Assembly (NCBI GenBank): GCA_965216725.1
Contig: CBDCGI010000016.1
Location: 1-64,000, forward strand
Length of the DNA: 64,000 nucleotides
Direction: 5' to 3'
Origin: JACZUI01 sp965216725
Lineage (GTDB): Bacteria > Actinomycetota > Acidimicrobiia > Spongiisociales > ZC4RG35
The notes under the pieces are model-generated. The model had not been told where the DNA came from. It saw nothing but the letters and a program-made list of their open reading frames with translations, and ran no database searches. Shown here piece by piece: positions 37,042-44,925 of the stretch. Position 1 is the stretch's first letter. Every line of letters begins with the position of its first letter. Position numbers and translations under genes: made by a program.

Positions 37042-37197
37042 ATGGAGGTGACATCGCTGATGACTATCAGAAAGATGACAACCATTGTTCTGGTGGTGGT
37101 ATTGCTGGTCGCAATGGTCGTGATCGTGCTGGTGCACGATCCCTTTGCCCTCTCCCAAGAGGTGCCTGCGATTCCCAGCCGCGCCTACCCGGCCTGA
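37042..37197 (+). CDS. small single-pass membrane protein
   Basis: The protein is 51 residues from ATG 37042 (45 from ATG 37060). A short basic N terminus (MTIRKM) precedes one very hydrophobic helix, TTIVLVVVLLVAMVVIVLV, and a short tail. It sits directly after a SARP-type promoter and 22 bp before the next membrane-protein gene. With a leaderless start the ATG at 37042 is used. It may be a membrane partner of the signalling genes that follow; no family is recognised. Confidence 0.5.
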   Translation: MEVTSLMTIRKMTTIVLVVVLLVAMVVIVLVHDPFALSQEVPAIPSRAYPA

Positions 37198-37219
37198 CTT
37201 GTTGCCCTAGCTTTTGGTC

Positions 37220-38611
37220 ATGGCACCCACCCGGGAACCCGAGCAGCGAATCCCGAGTCGTCGGGTGTTTTGGTCGCTGGCAGCCCTGATGGTGGCCGTC
37301 GGCGCTCTGGCACTCCCGCTGACAGCCGGTCGCAGTGACGACGACGCCTTGCCGAATTATCTGATCCATGACTCCCCGGCGCGGGTCGACTACGCCGAAT
37401 CCCTTGGCCTTCCCCCATCGGCCGTGACATTCGAGCTCGATGCGGCGATGGAGCTCGACGAAGCCGAGGTGGCGCTCTGTGACGGTCCTTCGAGACCAGC
37501 GTTTCCTCCCGGCTACGAGACCACGGTCCCGGTCGAATGTGAGAGGCCTATCGACGGCGGCTTTGGCCTGGTCGTGGGTTTGATCTCTGCCGGACTAGTC
37601 GCCTTGGGAGGGGCGATCATCATCGCCAGCCGCAACCCGTGGGGACGAAATGTGCTGTATGCAGGAATGTTGCTGGTGGTTTTCATTCTGGCGGAGATTT
37701 ACGCCGAGCAGGCGCTGGTCCTTGATCCTGGATCGCTTCCTCTCGGCGACGCCGTCCTCCTCTTCGGTGCCGGGACGGGCTGGGTGGTCCTCGGGGTGAT
37801 CATCGGCCCACGCTTGGTACTTACGTTTCCAACTGGCTCACCACCGAGCAACAGATGGCGCTGGATCATATGGATGAGTTATCTGGCCGCGGCGGTCCTG
37901 CTGATGGCGCAGGCACTGCAGCCTGTTCACCCTTACTCGATCAACCCGATTCAGGTGATGTCGATCGAGGCCAGCACCAGACTCTTCGATCTGGGAATCA
38001 TGACCTGGACCTTCCTGGTCTTGTTCCCTTCCCTCGTGGCACTCTTTGTTCGGTTCTGGCGGTCCGAAGGGGAGGAGCGGCTCCAGTTGAAATGGGTTGC
38101 CTTCGCCGCCGTCCTGGCGATTCTGGCCAACCTGGTCCAGACGATTCTGGGCAGTCAGGACGTGCTGGGCCCGATAGCCGCCTTCTTCTCATTCATCATT
38201 CTCCCGGGCGCGATCCTGATTTCGATCTTCAAATACAGGCTCTACGACATCGATCGCATCATCTCCCGCACCTTTGGCTACACGCTGGTGATCCTGGCGT
38301 TGGGGGCGATCTATGTCGTCGGCGCAGTGTGGCTGCCGACCCTGGTGACCGGCCAAGAGTCACCACCGTTGTTTGTCGCTGCGTCGACCGTGCTGGTCGC
38401 CTACTTGTTCAATCCGCTTCGGAAAAGGGTGCTGGCCGGGGTAGATCGAAGGTTCAATCGCACCCGGTATGCGCCGGAGTTGGTCCTCTCCCATTTGAAT
38501 AGCCTTCTGTCCAACCTGACTGAGCTGTCCGAGGTGGTGCAGATATGGGAAGACGCGGTGACCGACTCCTTGCAGCCCTCGTCACTCGGGGTGTGGGTAC
38601 GCGAGAGATGA
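37220..38611 (+). CDS. multi-pass membrane sensor-like protein
   Basis: The protein has about 463 residues: one N-terminal helix, an exported loop (about 35-115) with two Cys, then about eight helices. YRLYDIDRIISRTFGYTLVI is a motif found at the end of the membrane domain of many actinobacterial sensor kinases. The C-terminal VDRRFNRTRYAPELVLSHLN and the region after it resemble the linker that precedes a GAF domain in those kinases. It ends without a catalytic domain. The next gene begins 45 bp later with a partial GAF domain, so the pair looks like a split sensor. Confidence 0.75.
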   Translation: MAPTREPEQRIPSRRVFWSLAALMVAVGALALPLTAGRSDDDALPNYLIHDSPARVDYAESLGLPPSAVTFELDAAMELDEAEVALCDGPSRPAFPPGYETTVPVECERPIDGGFGLVVGLISAGLVALGGAIIIASRNPWGRNVLYAGMLLVVFILAEIYAEQALVLDPGSLPLGDAVLLFGAGTGWVVLGVIIGPRLVLTFPTGSPPSNRWRWIIWMSYLAAAVLLMAQALQPVHPYSINPIQVMSIEASTRLFDLGIMTWTFLVLFPSLVALFVRFWRSEGEERLQLKWVAFAAVLAILANLVQTILGSQDVLGPIAAFFSFIILPGAILISIFKYRLYDIDRIISRTFGYTLVILALGAIYVVGAVWLPTLVTGQESPPLFVAASTVLVAYLFNPLRKRVLAGVDRRFNRTRYAPELVLSHLNSLLSNLTELSEVVQIWEDAVTDSLQPSSLGVWVRER

Positions 38612-38617
38612 CCGGCC

Positions 38618-38649
38618 GTAACGTTTTCGGAACGGGGATTCGCTACAAA
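38618..38649 (+). promoter_or_regulatory. SARP-type promoter, copy B
   Basis: GTAACG (38618) and GGAACGG (38629-38635) are spaced 11 bp. TACAAA (38644-38649) starts exactly 8 bp after the second repeat, as in published SARP promoters. The ATG follows 7 nt after the -10, so transcription would start at or next to it. Confidence 0.65.
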
Positions 38650-38656
38650 GTGGGCC

Positions 38657-40246
38657 ATGGTCTCAGTGTTGCGCAGACGTAGAGAGAAAGCAGTCGAGGG
38701 CAAGCCGGAACGGGAGTCGGCTCCCGTTACCAATGCGATCGCCGACATATCCATCCCGCCGGGGGATCCCTTTGAGACCTATTTGGTGGGAGCCGCCCAA
38801 CCCGTGGAGATCGCAGGGTTGGAGATGTCTTCCCCCGTGCTCGACGAGATCAGGGCCGCAGGGGTGGAGGTTGTTGTCCCCCTGGTGGCCCAGGGAGAGC
38901 TTCTCGGAGCCATGTATCTCGGCGGTCGGCTCTCCGACCAGCCCTATTCCACCGACGATCGCAAGCTTCTGGCGAGCTTGGCCTCACAGGTGGCACCTCA
39001 GATGCAAGTGGCGCGCCTCGTGGGGGAGCAACAGGCCGAGGCAAAAGAACGTGAGCGAATCCAGCAGGAGTTGAAGGTTGCCGCCCTGATTCAGCAAACC
39101 CTTCTTCCCAAGGAGCTGCCGGCCCGCCTCGGTTGGAAGGTGGACGCGTTCTACCGGCCGGCGCGTTCAGTCGGCGGCGATTTCTACGACTTCGTCGATC
39201 TTCCCAACGGTCGGCTCGGGGTTGCCATCGGAGATGTCACCGACAAGGGGGTTCCGGCGGCGTTGGTGATGGCCACCTGCCGGTCGATGCTCAGGGCAGC
39301 TGCTCTCGACCATGAACGCCCCGGAGAGGTGCTTGCCGAGGTGAACGACACCCTGGTCGATGAGATCCCACCGGCGATGTTCGTGACCTGCTTGTACGCC
39401 ATCATCGACACCTCGACCGGGATGATGTCGTTGGCCAATGCCGGGCACAATCTGCCTTATGTCCGGACCGGCGACGGTGTTATCGAGCTCAGGGCGACGG
39501 GAATGCCGCTCGGCTTGATGAAGGGCATGGACTACGAGGAGCGCTCGTTCACATTCTCCTCCGAGGACGTAATGGTCCTCACCTCCGACGGAATCACCGA
39601 AGCACACGACGCCGACGGTGAGATGTACGGCTTCTCCCGGCTTCTCGGCCGTGTTGCCGCACCCGCCCCCGACGGTGACGTCGTGAGTGCAATCGTTTCC
39701 GACGTTGAGAGGCATAGCGGTCCCGGGGCAGTGCAGGAAGACGACATAACCATGGTCGTCGTCCGGAGAACGTCGTCGGCTGCCGAATCGGCAGAGGTTT
39801 TCCAGAACCAGCCGCCAGAGCAGATGTTGGCCGAGTTCACAGTGGCGTCAATGGAAGGCAATGAGAGATCGGCCATCGATCGTTTGGAGGCTGCAGTTGC
39901 CGACTTGGGTCTGGCTCAGAGCAAGATCGAGCGGCTGAAGACTGCGGTTGGGGAGTCCGTGATGAACGCCATCGAGCACGGCAACGAGTACCGGGCCGAC
40001 CTCGAGGTGGCCGTCACCGTCCACTCCACCGACGAGCGCGTCATCGTCCGAGTCACCGATCACGGGATGGCCACGTCGCTGGATGAGGTGGAGGATCCCG
40101 ACATCGAGGCCAAGATCGCCGGTGAGCAGACACCTCGAGGATGGGGCCTGTTTCTCATCGGGCAGATGGTGGACCAGGTCAATTCGGCCAGCGTCGACGG
40201 CAAGCACACCGTTGAGCTGGTGATGAACAGAGAAGGAGACGGCTGA
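38657..40246 (+). CDS. GAF-like/SpoIIE phosphatase/HATPase fusion (RsbU-RsbW type)
   Basis: The 529-residue protein has the C-terminal half of a GAF domain (about 36-122), a coiled linker, and a PP2C-type SpoIIE phosphatase (about 145-370). The metal ligands are visible in SVGGDFYDF (Asp175), GDVTDKG (Asp193), TSDGITEA and EDDITMV. A C-terminal GHKL ATPase of anti-sigma type (about 390-529) has the N box GESVMNAIEHGN. Partner-switch phosphatases dephosphorylate STAS antagonists, and the kinase domain phosphorylates them or holds a sigma factor. Two STAS genes follow at once. The ATG is probably leaderless. Confidence 0.92.
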   Translation: MVSVLRRRREKAVEGKPERESAPVTNAIADISIPPGDPFETYLVGAAQPVEIAGLEMSSPVLDEIRAAGVEVVVPLVAQGELLGAMYLGGRLSDQPYSTDDRKLLASLASQVAPQMQVARLVGEQQAEAKERERIQQELKVAALIQQTLLPKELPARLGWKVDAFYRPARSVGGDFYDFVDLPNGRLGVAIGDVTDKGVPAALVMATCRSMLRAAALDHERPGEVLAEVNDTLVDEIPPAMFVTCLYAIIDTSTGMMSLANAGHNLPYVRTGDGVIELRATGMPLGLMKGMDYEERSFTFSSEDVMVLTSDGITEAHDADGEMYGFSRLLGRVAAPAPDGDVVSAIVSDVERHSGPGAVQEDDITMVVVRRTSSAAESAEVFQNQPPEQMLAEFTVASMEGNERSAIDRLEAAVADLGLAQSKIERLKTAVGESVMNAIEHGNEYRADLEVAVTVHSTDERVIVRVTDHGMATSLDEVEDPDIEAKIAGEQTPRGWGLFLIGQMVDQVNSASVDGKHTVELVMNREGDG

Positions 40247-40593
40247 TGCCAGGCAGAGAATTTGAGGCGAGCGTCGACGCAACCGGACCTGACACGGTTG
40301 TCACGCTCCGAGGGGATGTGAATCGGGCAGCCGAGGCAGGTGTTGCGGCGGCCTCGGAAGAGGCGTCGGGCGGACCCGGGCGACTGTTGCTCGACTTTCA
40401 AGACGTCGACTACATCAACTCCACCGGCATCGCCTTGATCGTCGGGGTCCTCGCTGCGGCTCAGGCCAAGGGGCGCGCAGTCGCCGCCTACGGTCTCTCC
40501 GACCACTATCGCGAGCTGTTCCAGATAACCCGTCTCTCGGATTTCATGCATATCTATGACGACCAGAGGTCAGCTGCCGGGGCAGGGGCATAG
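40246..40593 (+). CDS. STAS-domain anti-sigma factor antagonist
   Basis: This 115-residue SpoIIAA/RsbV-like protein has LLLDFQDVDYINSTGIALIV. The Ser of NSTG is at the position phosphorylated in SpoIIAA, although the usual preceding Asp is Asn. Its ATG overlaps the phosphatase stop as TGATG, so it is translated with its likely enzyme. It should bind the HATPase domain when unphosphorylated. Confidence 0.9.
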   Translation: MPGREFEASVDATGPDTVVTLRGDVNRAAEAGVAAASEEASGGPGRLLLDFQDVDYINSTGIALIVGVLAAAQAKGRAVAAYGLSDHYRELFQITRLSDFMHIYDDQRSAAGAGA

Positions 40594-40602
40594 GAGATCA
40601 AA

Positions 40603-40959
40603 ATGACAACGACCAATCTCACTACCGACATTCGCCATCCGGCCGAAGGTGTCGTGACTATCGACATCCAAGGCGAGATCACCTCGTTCTCCGAGGATCA
40701 GATCAAACAGACCCACGAGGCGGCGACTGCCTCTAACCCCACGGCTGTGATCCTCAATTTCTCGGGGCTCGAGTACATGAACAGCGGTGGAATCGGTCTC
40801 CTGGTCACAACTCTCATCCGCGCCCAGAGGTCCGGTCATCAGCTTCTGGCGTCGGGACTGTCCGATCACTATCACGAGATCTTCAAGCTGACTCGTCTCG
40901 ATGAGGCGATTGGCGTCTACTCGACCGAACCTGAGGCAATCGCCTCGATCGAGACCTGA
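40603..40959 (+). CDS. STAS-domain anti-sigma factor antagonist
   Basis: This 118-residue second antagonist has AVILNFSGLEYMNSGGIGLL, with the Ser in NSGG as phospho-site and again Asn in place of Asp. LSDHYHEIFKLTRLDEAI parallels LSDHYRELFQITRLSDFM of the first antagonist, so the two look like old duplicates. It begins 10 bp after the first one in the same operon. Two different antagonists may give one switch two outputs. Confidence 0.9.
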   Translation: MTTTNLTTDIRHPAEGVVTIDIQGEITSFSEDQIKQTHEAATASNPTAVILNFSGLEYMNSGGIGLLVTTLIRAQRSGHQLLASGLSDHYHEIFKLTRLDEAIGVYSTEPEAIASIET

Positions 40960-41071
40960 GTCCAAACGCCTCGCGTCCTCGGGGTCGGGACGTCCGACGA
41001 CGTATTCCGTCTCCGTTTTGTCCCACATATGACCCTCTCCTCCTTAGGACGCGGTTTGGGGCCGGGGTTCC

Positions 41072-41103
41072 GTAACGGTTCCGGAACGGGGAACCGGTAC
41101 CAA
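41072..41103 (+). promoter_or_regulatory. SARP-type promoter, copy C
   Basis: GTAACG (41072) and GGAACGG (41083-41089) are spaced 11 bp. TACCAA (41098-41103) starts exactly 8 bp after the second repeat. The site also contains the inverted pair CGGTTCC and GGAACCG. Unlike copies A and B, a leader with AGGAG follows before the ATG at 41125. Confidence 0.62.
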
Positions 41104-41124
41104 TAGGGGGGAAAGGAGCAGGAC

Positions 41125-41820
41125 ATGGGAGATCCCCGCAACGCTGAGAATTGGGCCAAGCCGGTCGACGAGTTCCACGTGGACTCGGTCGACGCCGAGG
41201 CTGCTACTGGGAACGTCGAAGGGCGGAAGCCGACCGGTCCACTTCAGGGCTTCGGTCAGTTGTGGCAGAAGACATACGAGGTCCACGTCCCCAACGCCAC
41301 CCCCGAGGAGGTCATTTCCACCTGGAAAGAGAACTTCGGGGAGTTCTGGTACCCGAGCAACAAGTTCTACGCCCCCGCAGGTGGGATCAGCCCCGGCGAG
41401 GTTGCCGTGATCGCCGGTGGCAAAGGTCCGACGCGGGTGACGACGGGCGTCCGTGTGATCTACGCCGATGAGCGGTCCTGGTCGTACATGACCCCGGAGG
41501 GACATCCCTGGGCTGCGATCATCACATTCAGCGCTCACGAGGCCGAAGAAGATGGCTCCGTGGCGCGGATACATCTCTTGGTGCGGGCCAACGATCCGCT
41601 CTACGAGGTGAGTTTCCGGATCTACACGAGCCGGCTCGAAGACAAGATCTGGCGCCACACACTGACCCAGGTCGCAACCCACTTTGGAGCTGAAGAGCCG
41701 GAAGTGGAGATGACGTCAAATCTCGTGGACAAGAAGCGACAGTGGTCAGAGGTACGAAACATCTGGAAGAACTCAGCAGCACGGACTCTTCTCCGTCAGG
41801 ATCGCCGCTCAGCTAGCTGA
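41125..41820 (+). CDS. conserved protein of unknown function, possibly SRPBCC-like
   Basis: The 231-residue soluble protein begins GDPRNAENWAKPVDEFHVDS. The central part (WQKTYEVHVPNATPEEVIST and later PWAAIITFSAHE with RIHLLVRANDPLYEVSF) has the strand-helix-strand rhythm of SRPBCC/START proteins, but I do not recognise the family. There is no signal peptide. AGGAG lies 7 nt before the ATG. Its promoter carries the same repeat as the partner-switch genes, which suggests a common signal. Confidence 0.7.
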   Translation: MGDPRNAENWAKPVDEFHVDSVDAEAATGNVEGRKPTGPLQGFGQLWQKTYEVHVPNATPEEVISTWKENFGEFWYPSNKFYAPAGGISPGEVAVIAGGKGPTRVTTGVRVIYADERSWSYMTPEGHPWAAIITFSAHEAEEDGSVARIHLLVRANDPLYEVSFRIYTSRLEDKIWRHTLTQVATHFGAEEPEVEMTSNLVDKKRQWSEVRNIWKNSAARTLLRQDRRSAS

Positions 41821-41825
41821 GCGGC
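41804..41825. terminator. perfect 22-bp palindrome between convergent genes
   Basis: GCCGCTCAGCT is followed directly by its reverse complement AGCTGAGCGGC. It overlaps the stop codon of the gene at 41125 and lies 6 bp from the stop of nagA. The transcript can fold on either strand, so it is probably a bidirectional terminator. Confidence 0.55.
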
Positions 41826-41830
41826 CGGTC

Positions 41831-42925
41831 TCAGGCGGAGAAGACCTCCTCCCCGCCCACCAGAGTTCGGGTGATCTCGAGGTTGTCGTCGATGATCGCG
41901 ATGTCGGCTTGATTTCCGGGGACGAGTGACCCCGAGTTGGCAAGCCCCGCGAACCGTGCCGGGTTTCCCGAAGTAGCGCGCGCCGCATCCGCGAGCGACA
42001 AACCGAGGCCTAAGAGATTCCGAAATGCGGCGTCCATGGTGAGGACGCTTCCGGCGATCGTCCCGTTGGCAAGCCGAGGCGCACCGTCCCTAACGGTTGC
42101 TGCCTTGCCGCCCAGAAGGATCTCTCCTTCGTCTTGGCCTACGGCCGGCGAGCCGTCGGTGATGGCAATGAGGTTGTGACCGGCGGCTCGCACGACCAGC
42201 AACTCGGTTTCTCGCGCGAGGTGCGCACCGTCAAACACGGCGGTTAGGTAGGCCTCCCTGTCCGTCAGCGCGTAGCCGGCCATGCCTGGTGATCGGTGAT
42301 GCATCGGAGCCATGGCATTGAACACGTGGGTGTAGGCCGTTGCACCGGCAGCACGGGCCGCTTCGACCACCGCAGTATCGGCACCAGAGTGCCCCAATGA
42401 GACCAGAACTCCGTTCTCGACCAGGTACTCGATGACCTCCATGGAGCCCCTCACCTCGGGAGCGATGGTCATCTGAGCGACCGGGCCTTGGGTCAACAGC
42501 TCATGAGCAATCTCGATACTGGCCGGGAGCAAGTCCGCCCTGGAGTGGGCGCCGTTGTGTCTGGGTGAGAGGAATGGGCCCTCGAGATGAAAACCGAGGA
42601 CTCGTGCCCCGCCGGCCACAACGCCTGGATGTTGAGCGATGGCCTTTTTCATCTTCTCCAGACCGGCCGACATGACCGTCGGTTGGTAGGCGGTGACCCC
42701 GGTTCTGGTGACGTTCTTCGAGATGCGGAGGTGGTCGTACAGGGTCGCGGCTGTGAAGTCGATGCCATCTCTTCCGTGGAAGTGGACGTCCACGAATCCG
42801 GGGATGGCAATCGCAGCACCTTGGCTTCGGCCGACACCAAACTCCGCCACCCGCCCGTCTTCAACCTCCAGGTCGCCTGCAACCAGCCTCTCACCTATGA
42901 GCGCGGCCGACACTCCGAGGCGCAT
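41831..42925 (-). CDS. nagA: N-acetylglucosamine-6-phosphate deacetylase
   Basis: The 364-residue amidohydrolase makes glucosamine 6-phosphate and acetate from GlcNAc-6-P in amino-sugar and cell-wall recycling. Metal and substrate motifs are in place: PGFVDVHFHG, LGFHLEGPFLSPRHNGAH, VSLGHSGAD, YTHVFNAMAPMHHRSPG and the catalytic Asp in AITDGSPAVG. No nagB or sugar transporter is adjacent. The start overlaps the end of an enoyl-CoA hydratase gene by one base, an unexpected partner. Confidence 0.93.
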   Translation of the reverse strand: MRLGVSAALIGERLVAGDLEVEDGRVAEFGVGRSQGAAIAIPGFVDVHFHGRDGIDFTAATLYDHLRISKNVTRTGVTAYQPTVMSAGLEKMKKAIAQHPGVVAGGARVLGFHLEGPFLSPRHNGAHSRADLLPASIEIAHELLTQGPVAQMTIAPEVRGSMEVIEYLVENGVLVSLGHSGADTAVVEAARAAGATAYTHVFNAMAPMHHRSPGMAGYALTDREAYLTAVFDGAHLARETELLVVRAAGHNLIAITDGSPAVGQDEGEILLGGKAATVRDGAPRLANGTIAGSVLTMDAAFRNLLGLGLSLADAARATSGNPARFAGLANSGSLVPGNQADIAIIDDNLEITRTLVGGEEVFSA

Positions 42926-43734
42926 CAGGTCCCTTTGAACTCGGGGTCGCGGCCTTCGACAAAGGCGGCGATCGACTCCATGAGATCGTCCGATATCAAG
43001 TATGCGGCATTCCAGTGAGCGACGAAATCGAGCGCTTCGTCGACGGTTCTTCCGCTGTTGGCTGCCAGCACCTGCTTCACACCCCCAACTGCCAGCGGAG
43101 AGTTGGATGCGATCCTGAAGGCCAAATCCCTCGCTCCGGCCATCATCGACGCGTGATCGGCGAACGTCTTGTTGACCAAGCCGATCTCTTCGGCCCTCGA
43201 ACCAGATATGTCCTCGCCCGTCATCGCCAGTTCTGCCGCGTGGCCGGCACCGACGATGTCAGGGAGGCGCTGCAAGACCCCGACATCGGCGACAACTCCG
43301 AGTTTGGTTTCACGCACGGACAGGACAGCGTCACTCGTGGCCAGGCGGATGTCGCACGCTGTCGCCAGACTCAGCCCCTCTCCCAGGCAGTAGCCGTGAA
43401 TGGCGGCGATGGAGGGTTTTGGCGAATTGGCGAAGGCGTTGTTGGTGGCCTGGAGCTTGCGTACCTCTTCGTAGACGCGCTTGCTGCGAATCGAGGGTGA
43501 TCCCTCCAGTTGGAGAATGCTCGATAGGAATCCGAGATCGATCCCCACCGTGAACGCTTTCCCCCGTCCGGCGGCCACGATCACTCGGACTGAAGAGTCT
43601 CGATCGAGCTCGGATACAGCCTGGGGGATGTCCGCCCACATTTGGGCGTCGACTGCGTTGAGCTTGTCGGGTCGGTTCAACCACAGGGTGCCGACGCCAT
43701 CTTCGACCTCGATTTCTATGTGTTCGTATCCCAT
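42925..43734 (-). CDS. enoyl-CoA hydratase/isomerase family protein
   Basis: This 269-residue crotonase-fold protein begins EVEDGVGTLWLNRPDKLNAV (after MGYEHIEI). The first oxyanion-hole segment is FTVGIDLGF and the second is IHGYCLGEGLSLATACDIRL. The usual catalytic Glu of enoyl hydratases after the second motif is replaced (DVGVLQRLPDIVG), a pattern also seen in delta3,5-delta2,4-dienoyl-CoA isomerases, so isomerase activity is possible. It is upstream of nagA in one operon. Confidence 0.85.
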   Translation of the reverse strand: MGYEHIEIEVEDGVGTLWLNRPDKLNAVDAQMWADIPQAVSELDRDSSVRVIVAAGRGKAFTVGIDLGFLSSILQLEGSPSIRSKRVYEEVRKLQATNNAFANSPKPSIAAIHGYCLGEGLSLATACDIRLATSDAVLSVRETKLGVVADVGVLQRLPDIVGAGHAAELAMTGEDISGSRAEEIGLVNKTFADHASMMAGARDLAFRIASNSPLAVGGVKQVLAANSGRTVDEALDFVAHWNAAYLISDDLMESIAAFVEGRDPEFKGT

Positions 43735-43863
43735 GAATATCCGAAGGCCCGAGAACGTCTTCAGGGCGGCCAGCCAGCGCTCCGGCCGCCACGGACATCA
43801 TCGCACATGGCGAGAACCCAAGCGGAGACCACGGGTTGAGAATGAAGACCCAGGGAGTGACGC

Positions 43864-44856
43864 TCAGTCGAACAATCGTGGCCGGAAGAGTCGATCGTGG
43901 GTGTGTAGGGCGTAGCGGTCGGTCATCCCGGCGACGAAGTCAACTGCGCGTTGCAAAGGCTCTGCTCCGGCGACCGTCGAAGAGTCGGGTACCTCGGCCG
44001 GGTGCTCGGCGAAGTAGCCGACCAGGTCCTGGATGATCGTGATCGCCCTGTTCTTCTGATCTTCGGACTCGGGTCTCAGGTACACACGCTCGAACATGAA
44101 TTCCCGAAGGTGATTCATGACTTCGAGATGATCCGGGTCGATTGCCACCTGGCCGGTGTTGTGGCTGGTCTCGATGACCGAAGTCACCATGGCGGAGATC
44201 CATTCCCGGGCCGTGGCGCCAAACGTGGTGAGGACACGTGTGGGCAGATCGTGATACTCGATGACGTCTGCCCGGAGGGCATCTTCGACGTCGTGGGACA
44301 GGTAGGCGATACGGTCGGCATACCGGCATATCCACCCCTCGGGCGTCTCGGGCCCGTCCTCGATCCGCCAGGAGTGGGCCCTCACCCCGTCGAGGACTTC
44401 ATGGGTCAGGTTGAGTTGTTCGATCTCGTTGAGAACGCGCACGCCATGCGCCGAGTGGAGCCACTGCTGGTCGAGCAAAGGGGTCAATGCCTCTTCGCCG
44501 GTGTGCCCGAACGGGGAGTGACCTACATCGTGGGCGAGACAGATGGCCTCAGTCAGATCCTCGTTGAGGCCGAGCGCTCGCGACATTGCCCTGCCCACGT
44601 GAGTGACGTTGATGGTGTGGGTCATCCTGGTGACGAAGTGATCACCGTCGGGGTTGAGAAAAACCTGGGTCTTGTGTTTCAGGCGCCGGAAGGCCTTGGA
44701 ATGGACCACTCGCCCTCGGTCGCGGTCAAATGCGGTGCGGAATTCGTCGGGTTCTTCCTCGCGTTGCCTGCCCCGCGTCGCCTCAGCCCTGGTCGCGGAC
44801 GGCGCCAACAACTCCTTCTCCAGTCTTTCCCTCTCGGCGCGGTCGAGCCTCAACAT
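43864..44856 (-). CDS. deoxyguanosinetriphosphate triphosphohydrolase-like protein
   Basis: The 330-residue HD-domain protein has RRLKHKTQVFLNPDGDHFVT, then the metal ligands in RMTHTINVTHVGRAMSRAL and ICLAHDVGHSPFGHTGE, and a distal Asp in YADRIAYLSHDVEDAL. These enzymes cleave dNTPs to nucleosides and triphosphate and control the dNTP pool. Length fits the type 2 dGTPase-like family. It lies next to a 5'-deoxynucleotidase gene. Confidence 0.92.
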   Translation of the reverse strand: MLRLDRAERERLEKELLAPSATRAEATRGRQREEEPDEFRTAFDRDRGRVVHSKAFRRLKHKTQVFLNPDGDHFVTRMTHTINVTHVGRAMSRALGLNEDLTEAICLAHDVGHSPFGHTGEEALTPLLDQQWLHSAHGVRVLNEIEQLNLTHEVLDGVRAHSWRIEDGPETPEGWICRYADRIAYLSHDVEDALRADVIEYHDLPTRVLTTFGATAREWISAMVTSVIETSHNTGQVAIDPDHLEVMNHLREFMFERVYLRPESEDQKNRAITIIQDLVGYFAEHPAEVPDSSTVAGAEPLQRAVDFVAGMTDRYALHTHDRLFRPRLFD

Positions 44857-44925
44857 GGCATCAGGTGTACCTATCGCGAATCTCTCGAAAGGTAGTCCGC
44901 GGTTCTCGGGCGATGTGGGCGGTGC

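Noticed and set aside
37004..41103. The GTAACG/GGAACGG repeats as ECF-sigma or SigB-type promoters
   Set aside because: GGAAC resembles an ECF -35, but no CGT-type -10 lies at 15-17 bp and no GGGTA-type -10 is present. The 11-bp repeat with 8-bp gap fits a SARP site better.
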